Below are positions 44,359 through 56,992 of a stretch of 64,000 nt of DNA, in pieces. The stretch's first letter is position 1. Each line of letters opens with the position of its first letter. Below the pieces are notes generated by a model, which was not told the DNA's origin, did no database searches, and worked only from the letters and a program-made list of their open reading frames with translations. The position numbers were made by a program, and so were the translations under genes. The stretch covers positions 1 through 64,000 of the forward strand of contig JACGCK010000154.1 of assembly GCA_014925825.1 (NCBI GenBank), given 5' to 3'. The DNA is from Pholiota molesta. Its lineage: Eukaryota > Basidiomycota > Agaricomycetes > Agaricales > Strophariaceae.

Positions 44359-44935
44359 GTTTGTGTATTCAGGTTGGAGGATCGATAAGAAGATAACTGG
44401 GGTATTTAAGTACCGAGAGCGGCGAGCGATTGCGCCTTTCTTGATCAAGGCTTTCTCAGATCGGCCCGCTGAGCGGCCCGGCCATTCTGATATCACGAGG
44501 CACAAAGCGCCGACGGGAGCTGCGCGGCGGGCGCGCACTCAGCCTCACTGCGCAGAAACCACAAACGCCAGGTTGAGCATCGAACAGTAAACATAACCAT
44601 AAAATCGACCTGAAGCTCGTGCGGAGCGAATTCGAAACCATTCTAGAAGTTGGGTATAAATTAGCACATCAAAGGTAAGTACTTTGCGGCAAATAATATT
44701 GATTGTGTTATTGCTGTGATATTATAGTTAAATTAAATGAGCAGCAAAGATCATCGCTGCTCAGCGAGGCCAGAGGTAAAAATCGGATGGTCAAGAGGAA
44801 GCCGGCGCGGGGCCGAGGCCGCGGAGTGGCATGTCTCAGTCACGTGTAATGTCGGTGCACAACGCGTCCGCACGTGACACGTGATCGCGTTTCGTCCTTG
44901 CTCACTTTCCTCTCTTTCTCTAGTCTTCCAACAGC
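44359..44935. promoter_or_regulatory. Divergent spacer between aldo-keto reductase and separase
   Basis: 577 bp between oppositely oriented starts; likely contains both promoters. CACGTGT/CACGTGA-type E-box motifs occur near 44839 and 44871-44880 (CACGTGACACGTGATC), close to the separase start. No TATA box was evident for separase. Confidence 0.5.
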
Positions 44936-47900
44936 ATGCCCACCGTCCTCTCTTCATCGAATACGAGCAACTATAGAGCCTCTGATGACACCAACCCAAA
45001 GAAAGCGGCAACGGTTAGGCGCACTCTCACCCGTCAACCACCAAAGTCCAAACTTGCTGGTTCCATAACAGCCGACCAACTTGTCAATGAGCTTGCCTCA
45101 AAGCTCACTCTCAACGATGGGAAGGGAAAGCAAAGGGCTGAAGAGTCTTCTCAAGACACCAAGGCGTCATCCATGCGCTCTATGAATTCGGTCTCGCAAA
45201 CCCTCACGGGCATCATTCAGTCTGGGTGGAGGAAATCAAGCTCGGATAGTGCATCCAGAGCCACGCTAGTCAACGCGAATAGTTCGGCATCTGCTGCAGC
45301 GAAACACTTGGCGATACTAAGGCGGCTCTGTCCAAATGATGTCGATGTCGAAAGGGCTGCAGTAAGCGTGCTTGGGAAGCTCGTTACACTCGAGATGGTG
45401 CGTTTCGTGTTCATTTCATGTTTTCGAGGCCTCATATGCTTTCCAGTTTGATTCAGCAGAAATTTTCTTGGTAGAAATACACGCACGACTCTGCTCTCTT
45501 TTAAATGCGCAAGCAGCCACTTCTCACCTCGAAATTCCCCAATCTTCTCCTCCCCCGACGGACGCGGTCCTTTTAACTCTCATATCAACATATCTAGTGT
45601 ATGCCCTTGTCATCAAGACTCAGCCGCATGGTACTGCCTCGAAAGCTATAGAAGATCTCGTATCGGTTCTTTCCTCTCCAACCAGACCATCTCTGTTAGT
45701 TTGGGTGCCCGCCTTTACCACATTACCGCCGAAACATGTCGATTCTTTATTGACTCGCGCCTATACCTCTCTGACCAAACTATGCTCCTTCTACTCAACC
45801 TACTCAACTCCTCCGTCGACCGTGTCAAAATCGAAATCTTTAACCAGTCCCTCGCCGGAATCTCTGTTCACACTTCGGATGTATGCCCTGCGATGTCTAG
45901 CTCATACTAGTCCCGGGGTCATCGAAGCAAACACATTCTGGGATCAAGCTCGGCGCTTTGCTGCGGCACTCGTCAAGTCTTCCCAGCTATCGTCAGAGGA
46001 GCAAACGACGCGTATGATCCTCACCTCTTATGACGAGCTTATCCAGCTGGCAGAGAAGCGATCGGACCGCGACACGTATATGGCGATCGGCGACGATGGA
46101 AAGAGCTTTGTGGCCTTTTGCGAGTACTGGTCGCCTTTTGCGAAACGGGTATGTTCTTTTCTTTTCTCAAGTTCAGTACGGCTGATCCGATTTTTATAGG
46201 CAGGGGATATTACAGTCCTACAGAGAATCGACTCTTTCATGCAGCATGCCGCGCTTTCCTCTTCAAAAACGATCCCAGTATCAACCTCGCCCAAGCAACC
46301 ATCTCGTCATCAAGAGGTTATCCTGGAGGGTACCAAACTATATAACGCCTTGGGACAATTGTCTATCTTACTTGAGAAACCGGCGAATTCTGACAACGGT
46401 ATGTTTGACCGTCATGAATGATAACAAAACTTAACGTTATGCTCGCAGCCGATGCCCTACAAACCTCAACCCAATACGTCACCGTCATTCTCAAGACATC
46501 GTCGGCCATTTCCGTCCTTCTCCAGCCTTCCCAAAGGATCGCTGAAAAGAGATCTCGAGAGGAGGAAGAAGTCTCCCGGATATGCGGCAAGGTCGATCGC
46601 GCTTTTGAGAAAGCCCGTCGCATGGCTCTTAAGGTCTTGGAAGCAACCACATCCGCATCGGCGTCATCAGCCCTGCCGGATAACGTTGAAGCTGATCTGC
46701 GAGAGTTTTTACTGCAGTGTGTCATCTCGTTGGAACCTTTTCCATCGTTACCTGTAAGTCTTAAGATTCCTCATACCGTTGTATATTTGTAAATCGTTTC
46801 TTCCAGACTTGCAATGCTATCGCTACGAAAGATATCCTGACGCGTTGCTTAGACACGCTCTTCGTGCTCTCGAGAACCCACGTCAACCCCACCAACCCGA
46901 CCACCTTCGTCCCGGCATTCGACCTCCTCACCCGAGCCAAAACCCTCCTCGACGCCGTACCTCCTAACAAATTCCCTCATACGCCTATCGAGGACGCCGT
47001 CGACCTCGCGAACTACACGCGCTGCGTGTCGGGTGCGTTCTACAATATCGCGGGCGGGTTGTATCAGGCGACGAGGTATGGAAACGCGGTGCCGTTTTGG
47101 TGGAATCGTGTGTGCTCGGAGCGAGGGCGCTGCGGATGCCCCGGCCGGCGCCGCCGACGGTGAATGAGAGCCGGGAGAGGGAGTGGAGGCAGCTCGAGGA
47201 GCAGCTGTTCCGGCGCTGGGAGCTGTTGGCGGTGTGTTATTCGAAGAATGGGGATCGGAAGGTACGGTGTCGTGTTCATTTTGTTCGATATCTTGTTCTG
47301 TTTTTGATTTTATTTCTGGTTCTAGAACGCGTATAATGCCTTTAAAGAGGCTGTACACGCTTTCCCCTTCTCGTCGTCGGGTCTGGTCGCTCAGAGCGAT
47401 TCTGTAGCCCTTGACGTTCTGTTTGGAGCGGACGCCAGTTCTGCCGTCAAGCAACTCTCAGGCCTCGTTGATAGGCTGTCCTATCTCGGCGCATGCGAAC
47501 TGCTGCTCTCTCCGGATGAAGTGTCCATAATCTCAGCCGTCAAACTCCTCGCATCGCCGCCACCGTCGTCGTCGGCAGCTGCTCTTAACCCATCGGTCGC
47601 TGGCGCGCTTTTGGAGCGCCAGCTGGACAGTTTGGAGCCGAGTCGGTGGAAGGAGGGCATGCATGAGGTGTTTGTGAGGCTTTTCAAAGACCTGCTAGGG
47701 GTTTATGCGGAGGCGATGCCTGTGCGGAGGGCGCGCGTGCTCGTCCGGTGCATGGCGTTTGTTTATCGGGAGCAAACGGAGCATATGTGCGCAGCGCTGG
47801 GCTTCAAGGATGTGGAAGAGATGGCGCAGGAGGTTGAACGTCTGGCTACTGTGAAGGTAAATTCGCATATGCTCTATGGTATTAGAAAAGTTTAAAAGAA

Positions 47901-50900
47901 AGTCTTATTACAGTCCTTCGGAAGAGATGCGCATCTTGCCCATTTCATCCCGCAATACCGGATCTCAGCCTCCCTCTGGTCCGCCCTCCACGCCCACCGG
48001 CGCGCCGATCCAACGCAGTCCTCCATCATGGCGCAGCGCACGGAGGGTGCATGCGCGCTGATGAAAGAGATCCTCCTCCGCCAATCCGAGCCCGCCTCCA
48101 AAGCGCCGGCAGCGCGCAAGGGCTTCAGCCCGAAGGCGGTGGGGGGCAAGGCGCTGTCGCCGAAAGTGGCCAGGGTCGGGAAGGTGCTTTCGCCACGGGC
48201 GACGAGGGCGACGCGCCTGCGGACGGTACCTGCTGCGCCGAAGAAGGCGCCGCCGGCGAAGACGAGGACGAGGGCTGCGGTCCATCCTGTGACGCCGAAG
48301 GCGCCTGCGAGAATGGGTAAGATGGGTTGCGAGATGGAGTGATCATAGTGCTGATCGTCTGTTCTTTCCTTAGCTCTACAATCGGCGGCGGTGGTGAATG
48401 CTCCTCAGACAACCCCTCGGCGGTCGACGGATGGAGCGCAAACTGCAAAATCCGCGCTATTGTTCGATGATTTTGACACTTTCTTATCCCTTTTGCGTTC
48501 GTCTATTTTCTGTCGGATTTTCGCTACTCTATTGGCTGACAGTGACCACGACAGAACTGACTGCCCGCGTGTTGGGTATGCTGTCACTCATTCTGCCGAA
48601 GGCCCATTTGCTAGAGATGACTAGGAAGCTGGCACAGCGGCAAATAGGAACAACGAGCCAAGGTAACCCTGTCGGTGCACTTCATCATAGCGACAACTAA
48701 TATATTGCGAAAATAGCCTTCGTTGCCGCGTCTCTTGACCTGGCCCATGAATACGCTATTTTAGGAAGATTGAAACGAGCGACAGCCATATTCACGCAAG
48801 CACTGGAAATCGTGCGCGGCGGCCAGACATCGGAAGAGATAGCTGTCAGGTTTCTACTGCGCTTTGCGGAATCATTGGCCCTCCTCGAAGATGTACCCAA
48901 GAGGTAAATACTTGTCTTGTTTTGATGATGCTCTACAATATTGACGTGTTGTTTAGCTCTAGAGTTTACCTGGAAGCTCTCGAGCTCTCGAAGGAGCTCA
49001 ATATTGAGCAGAATGCGACATCGACGCATCAGCGTATTCATGCTCGAGCATCAGTACTCGAGATTGCAGCTACCGCGGCCAATGTGTTTGCATTGGTGCA
49101 ATATACCAAGGTATGGTTTGCAGCCTCATCTTGAAGTACCTTTCTTCTAACATCTCCCAGGGCGACGTCTCTACCTCTTTGGAAGGTTTCCTGCAGTCCC
49201 TTCGCCTTTGGAATAGGGCAGTTGATACACTAGCCCGTTTAAATCCTCCTTCGCGCTCTTCTAGTCCTCCCAGCGATTCCGATCCATTCGAAATGTCATC
49301 TTTAAAGGATGCCTTACCTTCCGTTGGATCTACACCCCCGGCGCAAGCAGACAAAAAGGTTCCAGAACGGCGCTCGCCAATGGATGGCTTAGAATGGAGG
49401 ATCTCCGAAGGCCTCCTGTCCACGATGCTGTCCTTAGCCCAGACGTACTACCTCCGGGGCTCCGCCCGCGAGGCAGAGTACTTCGCTCGACAGGCTGCTG
49501 ACCTCGCTGAGCAGCTGAACGCACCTGCCATGTGGGGTCGTGCTCTGGCGAAGCAGGGAGAGATCCAGCTGCATATGGGACGTACAGAAGATGCCCAGGT
49601 CAATTTGACGAAGGCTGCAGAGCTCCTGGCTGACGAGCAGGGCATCGACATGGCCGAGATACGACGGTTGTTTGTCGAGCTCAATTCTCGTACGGCGGAA
49701 ACGGAAATGGAAGAAGAAAATACTCAACAAGTGTTGGAAGAAACTATATCGATACTTGAGGCGTTGGATACCGCCTTCCGTCAATTTGATAACCTCGCAT
49801 TTGGGTATGTGCATTTAATACAGAAACAGTCATCTCTCTGACGCATTTTACAAGTCCACGCAGGTCACTCGGAGGATCTCCTGCAAGCAAAAAGGAGCGC
49901 CTGGAGATCTTGGCTCCCGACGTTCGGTGCTCGATTCTCTGCCAACAACGTAAGTCGATGTACCTCTGTAAGAATCCTTTTCCATCAACAAACCTATCTT
50001 TCGCCAGTATGGTCCCTGCGAGACGACCCCGGAGATGAATTCAACGCTTTGTTGCAGAAACTGATTTCAATGTCGTATTCAAGCAACAATAAAGTGAGCA
50101 AAACGATCTTATACTTGAATCAGTCAATCTAACATACCTTTTTCTTTTCAGGCGCAAGAAAATGCTCTCATGGCCAAGTTGACATTACATGGTGTCTATG
50201 ATCGCTTCCGAACCGACATGTTCCTGAGCTCGTTAACGGAATCAAGTACGCTCTACCCCACCAATAAGGGAGCTAAACTCACTTTTCTATCTTCCAGCGA
50301 TTGCTGTGCCTATCGGTATGGGTAGCAAAGAAGACATAAGGGCTATTGTTTCATCTATCGAAGTCATCGATGCTTTAGCCAACGCTGAAAAACTGCTATG
50401 GGCACATCTGGACTTGACGGCAACGAAGGGCAATGTCATCCAAGTCCGCGATGCAGCCATTTCATTGGTTCTCATCGGCGCATTCCGGACATCTTTAGGA
50501 GATCGAAGGGTTGATGTGCCCTCGGTCATGGTCTCCTTGTTAGGTATGTTCCATCACATGCGCTCATTTCTTGAAGACTTATTCAAAGCTCTCTAGATGT
50601 GTCTGCTGCCTTGACATTGCGACGCGATATGCTGGAAGCAATAGAACACAAAATCCCTCCTAAACGAGCTCCAGATGATCTGCAATGGCCAGTCCTTTCC
50701 GAAGACGGCGATCACTTACCTCGCTCGAATTCTACCGACGCCAGTTCCAAAAACCGCAGATTTGCGCTCACCCCTGTATCAGATTCCGAAGATGAAGACG
50801 ACTTTGATATCAAGCCCGAAAATCTCAAGCACTACTGGGATTCCGTCAGGATGAGATACAAGTCGCAACGTTTGAGTCCGACCACCCTTTCTTCGCAAGA

Positions 50901-52581
50901 TTCACTCGGACTGCCAGCTACTTGGACAGTAATAAATATCAGTGTAACACCCGACAAGAGCACGCTGTTCATCTCGAGACAGGAGGGTGGTCCCAATCCT
51001 ACCAACCCTCTCATTTTTTGCATCCCATTGAAAGGAAGACGAGATCACGGCAGTGGAGACGATGACGAGAATCACCTTACATTCGATGGCGCTATTCAAG
51101 AATTGCACGACATCGTCCGGAGCAGCGATGAATGCACCAAAGCTGCGATCAGTATCAAGGCGGACGACGAAGAGGCTCGATGTAACTGGTGGAAGCAGCG
51201 TGGGCAGCTTGATTCGCGGATGCGTGAGCTTTTGGAAAACATTGAATATTGTTGGTTAGGAGCGTTTAAGGCAAGTGTTCATGATCTTTATAGCTCGTAC
51301 ATGTTGATGAACCTCGCCCACAGACGATCCTCAGCCCCTCACCAACTATGTCGGCGGAGTCGATATCCGAGCTTCGGGGCCAGTTCGAGAAGGCGTTTCA
51401 CCGCAGTCTTCATGTCAAGGATAATAAACCCAAAACAAAGCCAACTGGACATAAGAAAAGTACATCGCAATATCAACCTAACAACCCTACACAATTCGTA
51501 TTGGACGACTCGATCATAAAATGCTTCTCAACATTGTCGCCCAAATGCCGTGATGAGGAGCTCGAAGACATCGTGTATTTCGTGTTGGACCTGTATCAGT
51601 TCCACGGCGTGCCAGTCGCGATCGCAGAAGTAGACATTGACCAATTGGTCATCGACTTAAGGGCCGTTCTGGAAGAACACGCGTCGAAAAGAACAAAGGC
51701 CTCCAAGACCCCACCGGACACAATAGATGAGCACCTGTTTCTGATCTTGGACAGGAACGTTCAAGGTCTGCCCTGGGAGAGCATGCCTATACTCCGTGGA
51801 CGAAGCGTCAGTCGAATACCTGGCATCCAGTTCCTACATGACAGACTTTCCTTCGCTCGAATCAAACGGGAATCAGCAGGCCTTGCTCAACCCGCTCAAG
51901 CGGGAGCGGTCGTGGATCCACGTAAGGGATATTATATCCTGAATCCCAGCGGCGACCTGGGGCGGACTGAAGACCGCTTCCGTGATTGGGCGAACGACAT
52001 GAAGAAGACAGGGTGGAATGGGGTAATCGGAAAGCAGCTGAGCGAGCAGCAATTCGTGGATGCTTTACAAACTCAAGATCTCGTCGTGTAAGTCATCTCA
52101 CCCTCGCGGCTATTACTGAGGCTGAATATTTTGTTAGATACTTTGGCCATGGTGGGGGTGAGCAGTATGTGCGATCGCATAAGATCCGCAGCCTGCCAAC
52201 GTGTGCTGCCACCATGCTGTGGGGGTGTTCATCGGGAGCACTACGTGACATGGGCGACTTCGATCGTACTGGGACACCCTATAACTACATGCTAGGGGGA
52301 TGGTGAGCCGTATTCTATTATCCACCCGCCATTACTCATAATTTCCAAGTCCAACTCTTGTCGCCAACCTTTGGGATGTCACTGATAAGGACATTGACAA
52401 ATTCTCCCAGTCTGTCTTTGACAAAATTGGCTTGGCAAGTAAAGAGCTAGACCGATCAAAAGAGAAACGCCCAAGTTCAACCTCCCTTATCGCGGCTGTC
52501 GCCCAGTCTCGCGATTCATGTAAATTAAAATACCTAACAGGTGCAGCACCTGTCGTTTACGGGATACCATTTTATCTATAA
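44936..52581 (+). CDS. ESP1: Separase (Esp1/Cut1)
   Basis: Caspase-like cysteine protease that cleaves the cohesin kleisin at anaphase. The gene spans 7.6 kb with about 20 exons and roughly 2,100 residues. From MPTVLSSSNTSNYRASDDTN the long helical N-terminal region runs to the protease at the end. The catalytic His is in YFGHGGGEQY (codon 52148-52150), just after a 50-nt intron, and the catalytic Cys in LWGCSSGALRDMG (codon 52225-52227). Downstream, CPTLVANLWDVTDKDIDKFS and the C-terminus AAPVVYGIPFYL are characteristic of the family. One frame break occurs at the TTTT at 47095-47098: RYGNAVPF continues as VESCVLGARALRMP only if one T is added. Because separase is essential and the rest is intact, an assembly deletion is more likely than a null allele. 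Confidence 0.93.
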
Positions 52582-53315
52582 CTATTTATCGAACCCACTG
52601 ATGTACTTTATATTATACCAGAACCTTCACATATATCTAAGTATCGATCATTTTAAATAATCCCTTTACACTGTACAGCCATTACTTGAAGGACTGTTTT
52701 CAATGGATAGACACGGTCCATGCCATTTAAAAATCTGCTTCAAGAACGAACCGAGTCTTCATATATGAAAGCTAATGCTTGCGGTCATTACTGTATCTTC
52801 GAAAGGTAATTGGAGCTGCGAAGCTGTAAGCTCCAACGGGAAGAAAACTTTGACTTTAACAGACCCACAATGTTCGATTATCGACCCAAGATTGTAATAT
52901 GCGCCAGGCCGTTGCGTGCAAGCCGTGTCCATAAAACTACAATAGATCTCAGCAGACAAATTTCCAAGGTGAAAGTGAACCGTGGAGTTGGCTCTTACGA
53001 TCACGTTTCGCAGTTCGAGCGGGCCGCGAGGCTCGCCACCAATCGCTGTGCGCTTATTTGGGCGCTTGTTAACTTCGGATAGCCTTGCGACAGACTTGCA
53101 CATTGTCTAGACGTACGTCGTGTTCCGATCGCATTCTTCTTCCTATTCAATCCTATTTGTGGATTCGGATTGCCTTTTTTTCGGATAGATGTGATCGAAG
53201 GTAGGACCCACAATGAACACGGATTGGGATTCATCAAGATCTTTCGATTCTCTGCTTTCTTGTATGGCTATAAAGGTGAGATTTCATTCTAAACAGCTAC
53301 TCAAGCCAGAAAAAC
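52582..53315. other. Intergenic between separase and exonuclease-domain gene
   Basis: AT-rich separase 3' flank, then unassigned sequence and the promoter of the next gene. Confidence 0.5.
53269..53275 (+). promoter_or_regulatory. TATA box of the 3'-5' exonuclease-domain gene
   Basis: TATAAAG lies 47 bp before the proposed start codon at 53316. Confidence 0.5.
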
Positions 53316-54130
53316 ATGGCTCCTACCAGCATCATCCTCGTCGACACCGAAGACCTCCTGGAGAGGTGCATCGCTGACATATCTTCCACGGACGCTCGTC
53401 CAGTCACCAAGCTCGCCATGGATCTCGAAGGGGTCGAGCTTTGTCGCTTCGGACGCATTGCTCTTCTTCAGATAATCGCCGACTGCTCGCGAATTATTTG
53501 GCTTGTCGATGTCACCACCCTCGGGAAGCTCGCATTCGACCATAGCGACGCTGAAGGCCGTAGCCTCAGGCTCATTCTCGAAAGTGGGGCGACCAAAAAG
53601 GTATACACCCATCTTTAATCTTATTTATGTCTTTCTCTTTTTTTCTTACCACTCGTTGAACTATATAGCTCTTCTATGACGTGCGCAACGACGCCGACGC
53701 CCTCTTCCATCTGTACAACATAGAGTTAGCAAACGTTTATGACCTTCAGGTACTCGAGGTCGCCGTGCGCCGTTCGTCCAAAATCCCCGTCCGCCTCGTG
53801 TGCGGGCTCGGCAGCGCCATCGAACGATACGTCAGCCCGCCCGCGGAGTGGGCCCGCATCAAGAACGCCGGCGCCGCGCTCTGCTTTCCGGACAAAGGCG
53901 GCTCGTACGACGTCGTCGAGCAGCGGCCGCTCGATGCGCGCATCATCGCGTACGCGGCACAGGACGTGGGCTTGCTGTTCCAGCTGGAAAGGACCTTGGA
54001 GGATAGGATTGGGTACTTTGGGCAGAACTGGAAGGGTCGCGTTGCGACCGTTTCTGCTGCGCGCGTGCGCGAGGCTCATGAGCCGTACAGCGGACATGGA
54101 CAGCACCGCGCGCTTGCCCCTGACGTCTAG
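53316..54130 (+). CDS. 3'-5' exonuclease-domain (RNase H-like, DEDDy) protein
   Basis: Two exons joined over a 62-nt intron (GTATAC...ATATAG, about 53601-53669) give roughly 250 residues. The start reads MAPTSIILVDTEDLLERCIA. Exo motif I is AMDLEGVELCRFGRIALLQI, with the D-x-E acidic pair. Motif II is FYDVRNDADALFHLYNIE at the second exon start, and motif III is IIAYAAQDVGLLFQLE, with the Y-x-x-x-D spacing of DEDDy nucleases. Relatives include EXD1-like and Werner-type exonuclease domains; fungal single-domain members are poorly characterised. No targeting signal is seen. The second half is very GC-rich. Substrate unknown. Confidence 0.87.
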
Positions 54131-54209
54131 TTTACATGTCGATTGTATTTTTCACGTGAAATGTTGACACTACCTGTTTATCTGCTTATCTGGGTTGTCT
54201 TGAGGTGTA

Positions 54210-56529
54210 TCATTCCTCTAATTTCCATCGTTTCAAAGCCTCGTCGACGATGTAAGTCATTCTCAGGACAGCCTCCTCCTCCAGCGTTCTCCCGATGAGT
54301 TGGAGACCAACGGGACACCCTGCGAATAGGTCCATTTTGTCTAATGCATGTACATAGTCAGTGTTATCTGTTAATATGCATTAAAAACTAACGGCCAAAA
54401 AGGGACGTACAAAGTTTATAAATCGCCTCGTCCTCATGATTATAAAACTGATGTGGCTCCTGCGGCAAGTCAATCAGCGGATCGACATGAGTTACTGGAA
54501 ACACCGATGTCGTATAGTCCATAGCGTTGCAGAGCGTGGTGTAGAATGAATCCCTGCGTGCAAGCAAGATTTTTTTTCAGCGAGTTAATGGGCTTGAGAG
54601 GAAGAGGCTGCCTACGTATTCATGCCATGGGGGACTGCTGCGTATGCCACTGCGGGCGATATAATAGCGTCGACGGGACGCCCTGTCCCGGTCTGGCTGA
54701 CCGTCTTCTCCCAGTGGTCCAAATGGGACTTTCGGAGCTCGCGTTTTTCTTCGTGGAGTCTCCAGAGCTACGTATGGCGGAATAAAATAATCAGTAACGA
54801 CACTGGCGAGCGGAAATGAAACTCTATAAACTTCACTGACATCGTATGCGTTGAGATGTTCCGGGTCCTCCCCAACGAGCATCTTGACGAATGGATACGG
54901 CGGTTCGAACTCGTAGCCTTCCGCCACTTCTTCCTCGTGCGAGGGCACCATGCTCCGGATGAGCGGTTCCCCGGATCTAGCACATTCGGTGAGGTAGTCG
55001 TGGTTGCCATCGGCGACGAATATAGTCTCCTATATCGTTCTTATTGGTATCGGTGAGGACGAGCGGTAGGAAGGAGGTACGCACCGCATTTTTGTATATT
55101 TCGAGATGGCGATGTGGTTTCCAATCAATCACTTATAAAACGCAGACTATCAACATACCGAGCAAAAAATATCATCAAGCCTAAAAACTTACCCTTGTGT
55201 CCCATCTTCTCCAACGCCGCCTTCGTCATCTGCATGGCTCTCACCAGCGGCGGATGGGGTTTGACGACTTCATTGTCCCACATAATAGCGAAACACAACT
55301 GAGCACCCACGCCGCCGTGCTCACACAAGTTCCACTCGTTCTCATCCCAAGGCTTGCGGATAGCGGTAGGATCGCGATTCCATGACTTTGCCGCTAGGAC
55401 GGCCGTCATAAAGTCTTTGACCCCTGAGAGCGAGTTCGCCATCGGACCGAGGACGGAGGGGATGGATTCTTGGCCTGATAGCGCGTTGGCGGCGCCGTAG
55501 TAGGGCAAACGTGAATAGGACGGGCGCAAGGTGTATAACCCACAGAACGCGGAAGGGATTCTAAGGAGCTATAGGGCGGTCAAATTGGAGTACGTCTTAG
55601 GAATCATCCATTACGCACCCGCCGATGTCTGTACCGACGCCCAGAGGGCTGCCTTTCATAGCGAGCAAGGCCCCTTCGCCACCTGATGACCCGCCTGGGG
55701 TAAGAGATCGGTTGTAGGGGTTGAGAGTCCGTCCGAAGACATGGTTGTGGGTTTCGCCCCACTATCAAGGGCTATTTAATACCAGCGGTAGTTGGTGCAA
55801 ACTAGTTCCCTCACCATCAACGTCTGGGGCACGTTGGTGCGGACAAAAGGGACAGCTCCACAATCGTAGAGGATTTGGACGATGACGCTGTCTTCCTGCG
55901 CGTATTGACCGATGCCTGAGACGTATCCTAGGTGCCGACGCGGTGCTCAATGAATAGATTCTTTTGAATAAATTCATTACTGAACATACCCATGACCGTC
56001 TCCAGGCCTTTCATTGTAAATTGATCTTGGAATTATTGAGAATGCTGTCATTATGAATAGGGACGTTCTTATTCACCTTTCAGCGAGATAGGAAGCCCAT
56101 GCAAGGGGCCAACGACCTTTCCTGTCCTTTGCAGGATATCATCCAGCTGCTTGGCTCTTTCCAATGCACGCTCAACAAAAATCTCCGTGAGGCAATTGGT
56201 CTGGACTCGCTCAACAACAGTCCTCAGAAGATAGATGTAAGATATCCACTCACCAGCTGATGTGCGATAATGGCACGCTTGTAGAACGCCCTCGTTGTCT
56301 CCAGCGCCGTCCACTCGGATGTCCGAAGTTTCTCAAGGATGTCGCCCACATCTGTCGTTTCCGTAATCGCCAGCTCGCGTGAGGAGAGCAGGCCGCAGTT
56401 TGTGGGCACATCGATAACATTTGGGTGCTCGGAAATAGCGTACTGCGGGAGGGTCCATTCAGGAGGAATCGAGTCTTGTTGCGCCTTGCGTTTGCGTTTG
56501 CAGAGTGTCTTCCACTCGGGCTCTGCCAT
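54210..56529 (-). CDS. Amidase-signature family enzyme (acetamidase/FAAH-like)
   Basis: Hydrolyses an amide bond through a Ser-cisSer-Lys triad. The start at 56529 reads [20 protein letters not shown]. Segments in order: [20 protein letters not shown], then [16 protein letters not shown] with the catalytic Lys, [20 protein letters not shown] with the cis-Ser, and [20 protein letters not shown] with the nucleophile Ser region. Later exons have [18 protein letters not shown] sequence ([20 protein letters not shown]), [20 protein letters not shown] and, at the end, [20 protein letters not shown] and [15 protein letters not shown]. About ten exons; the length is near the usual 550-580 residues. 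No frameshift was identified. The N-terminus does not look like a signal peptide, so a cytosolic role in nitrogen scavenging or amide turnover is the default inference. Confidence 0.9.
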
Positions 56530-56992
56530 CCTCGAATCAGCGGTTTTGTATTTATCTTGGGTGCTCTATGTGGTTGTCGATAACGGAATGACAAGATTGT
56601 GGCTGTGTTCTATTTATGGATCACCAGCGTCTGGCCCGGCACCGCGGCACCAGCCGTTCGCGTCCACAGCCAAGGCTCCAGCCAAGCTCCAGCTGGTCAG
56701 CGGTGGGTCCGCTTCCTGATATACACCCACGACCATGACTCCAGGGTAGATCCAAAGCAAACCCTACAAAGAGGCCCTGCTCGTTTCGCATCATCCCGCT
56801 GATGCTACACACACCGCCGCAGCTGAAGCTATCCTTGCCATAATCCGCCACGCCGTTGCAACGAGGTCCCTTTGTGGGCACGGGTCCATTTAAAACTGCC
56901 CCAGAGCACGAACGCTCAGAAGACCGACTGCGAGGCGTGTTCACGGCGCCAAACACACACATCATTAACTCAACGCCGCCCAGTCAAGGTGC
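56530..56992. other. Divergent spacer between amidase and repeat protein
   Basis: 463 bp with no supported ORF; presumably both promoters. CATAAATA on the minus strand near 56609 may be the amidase TATA element. Confidence 0.45.
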
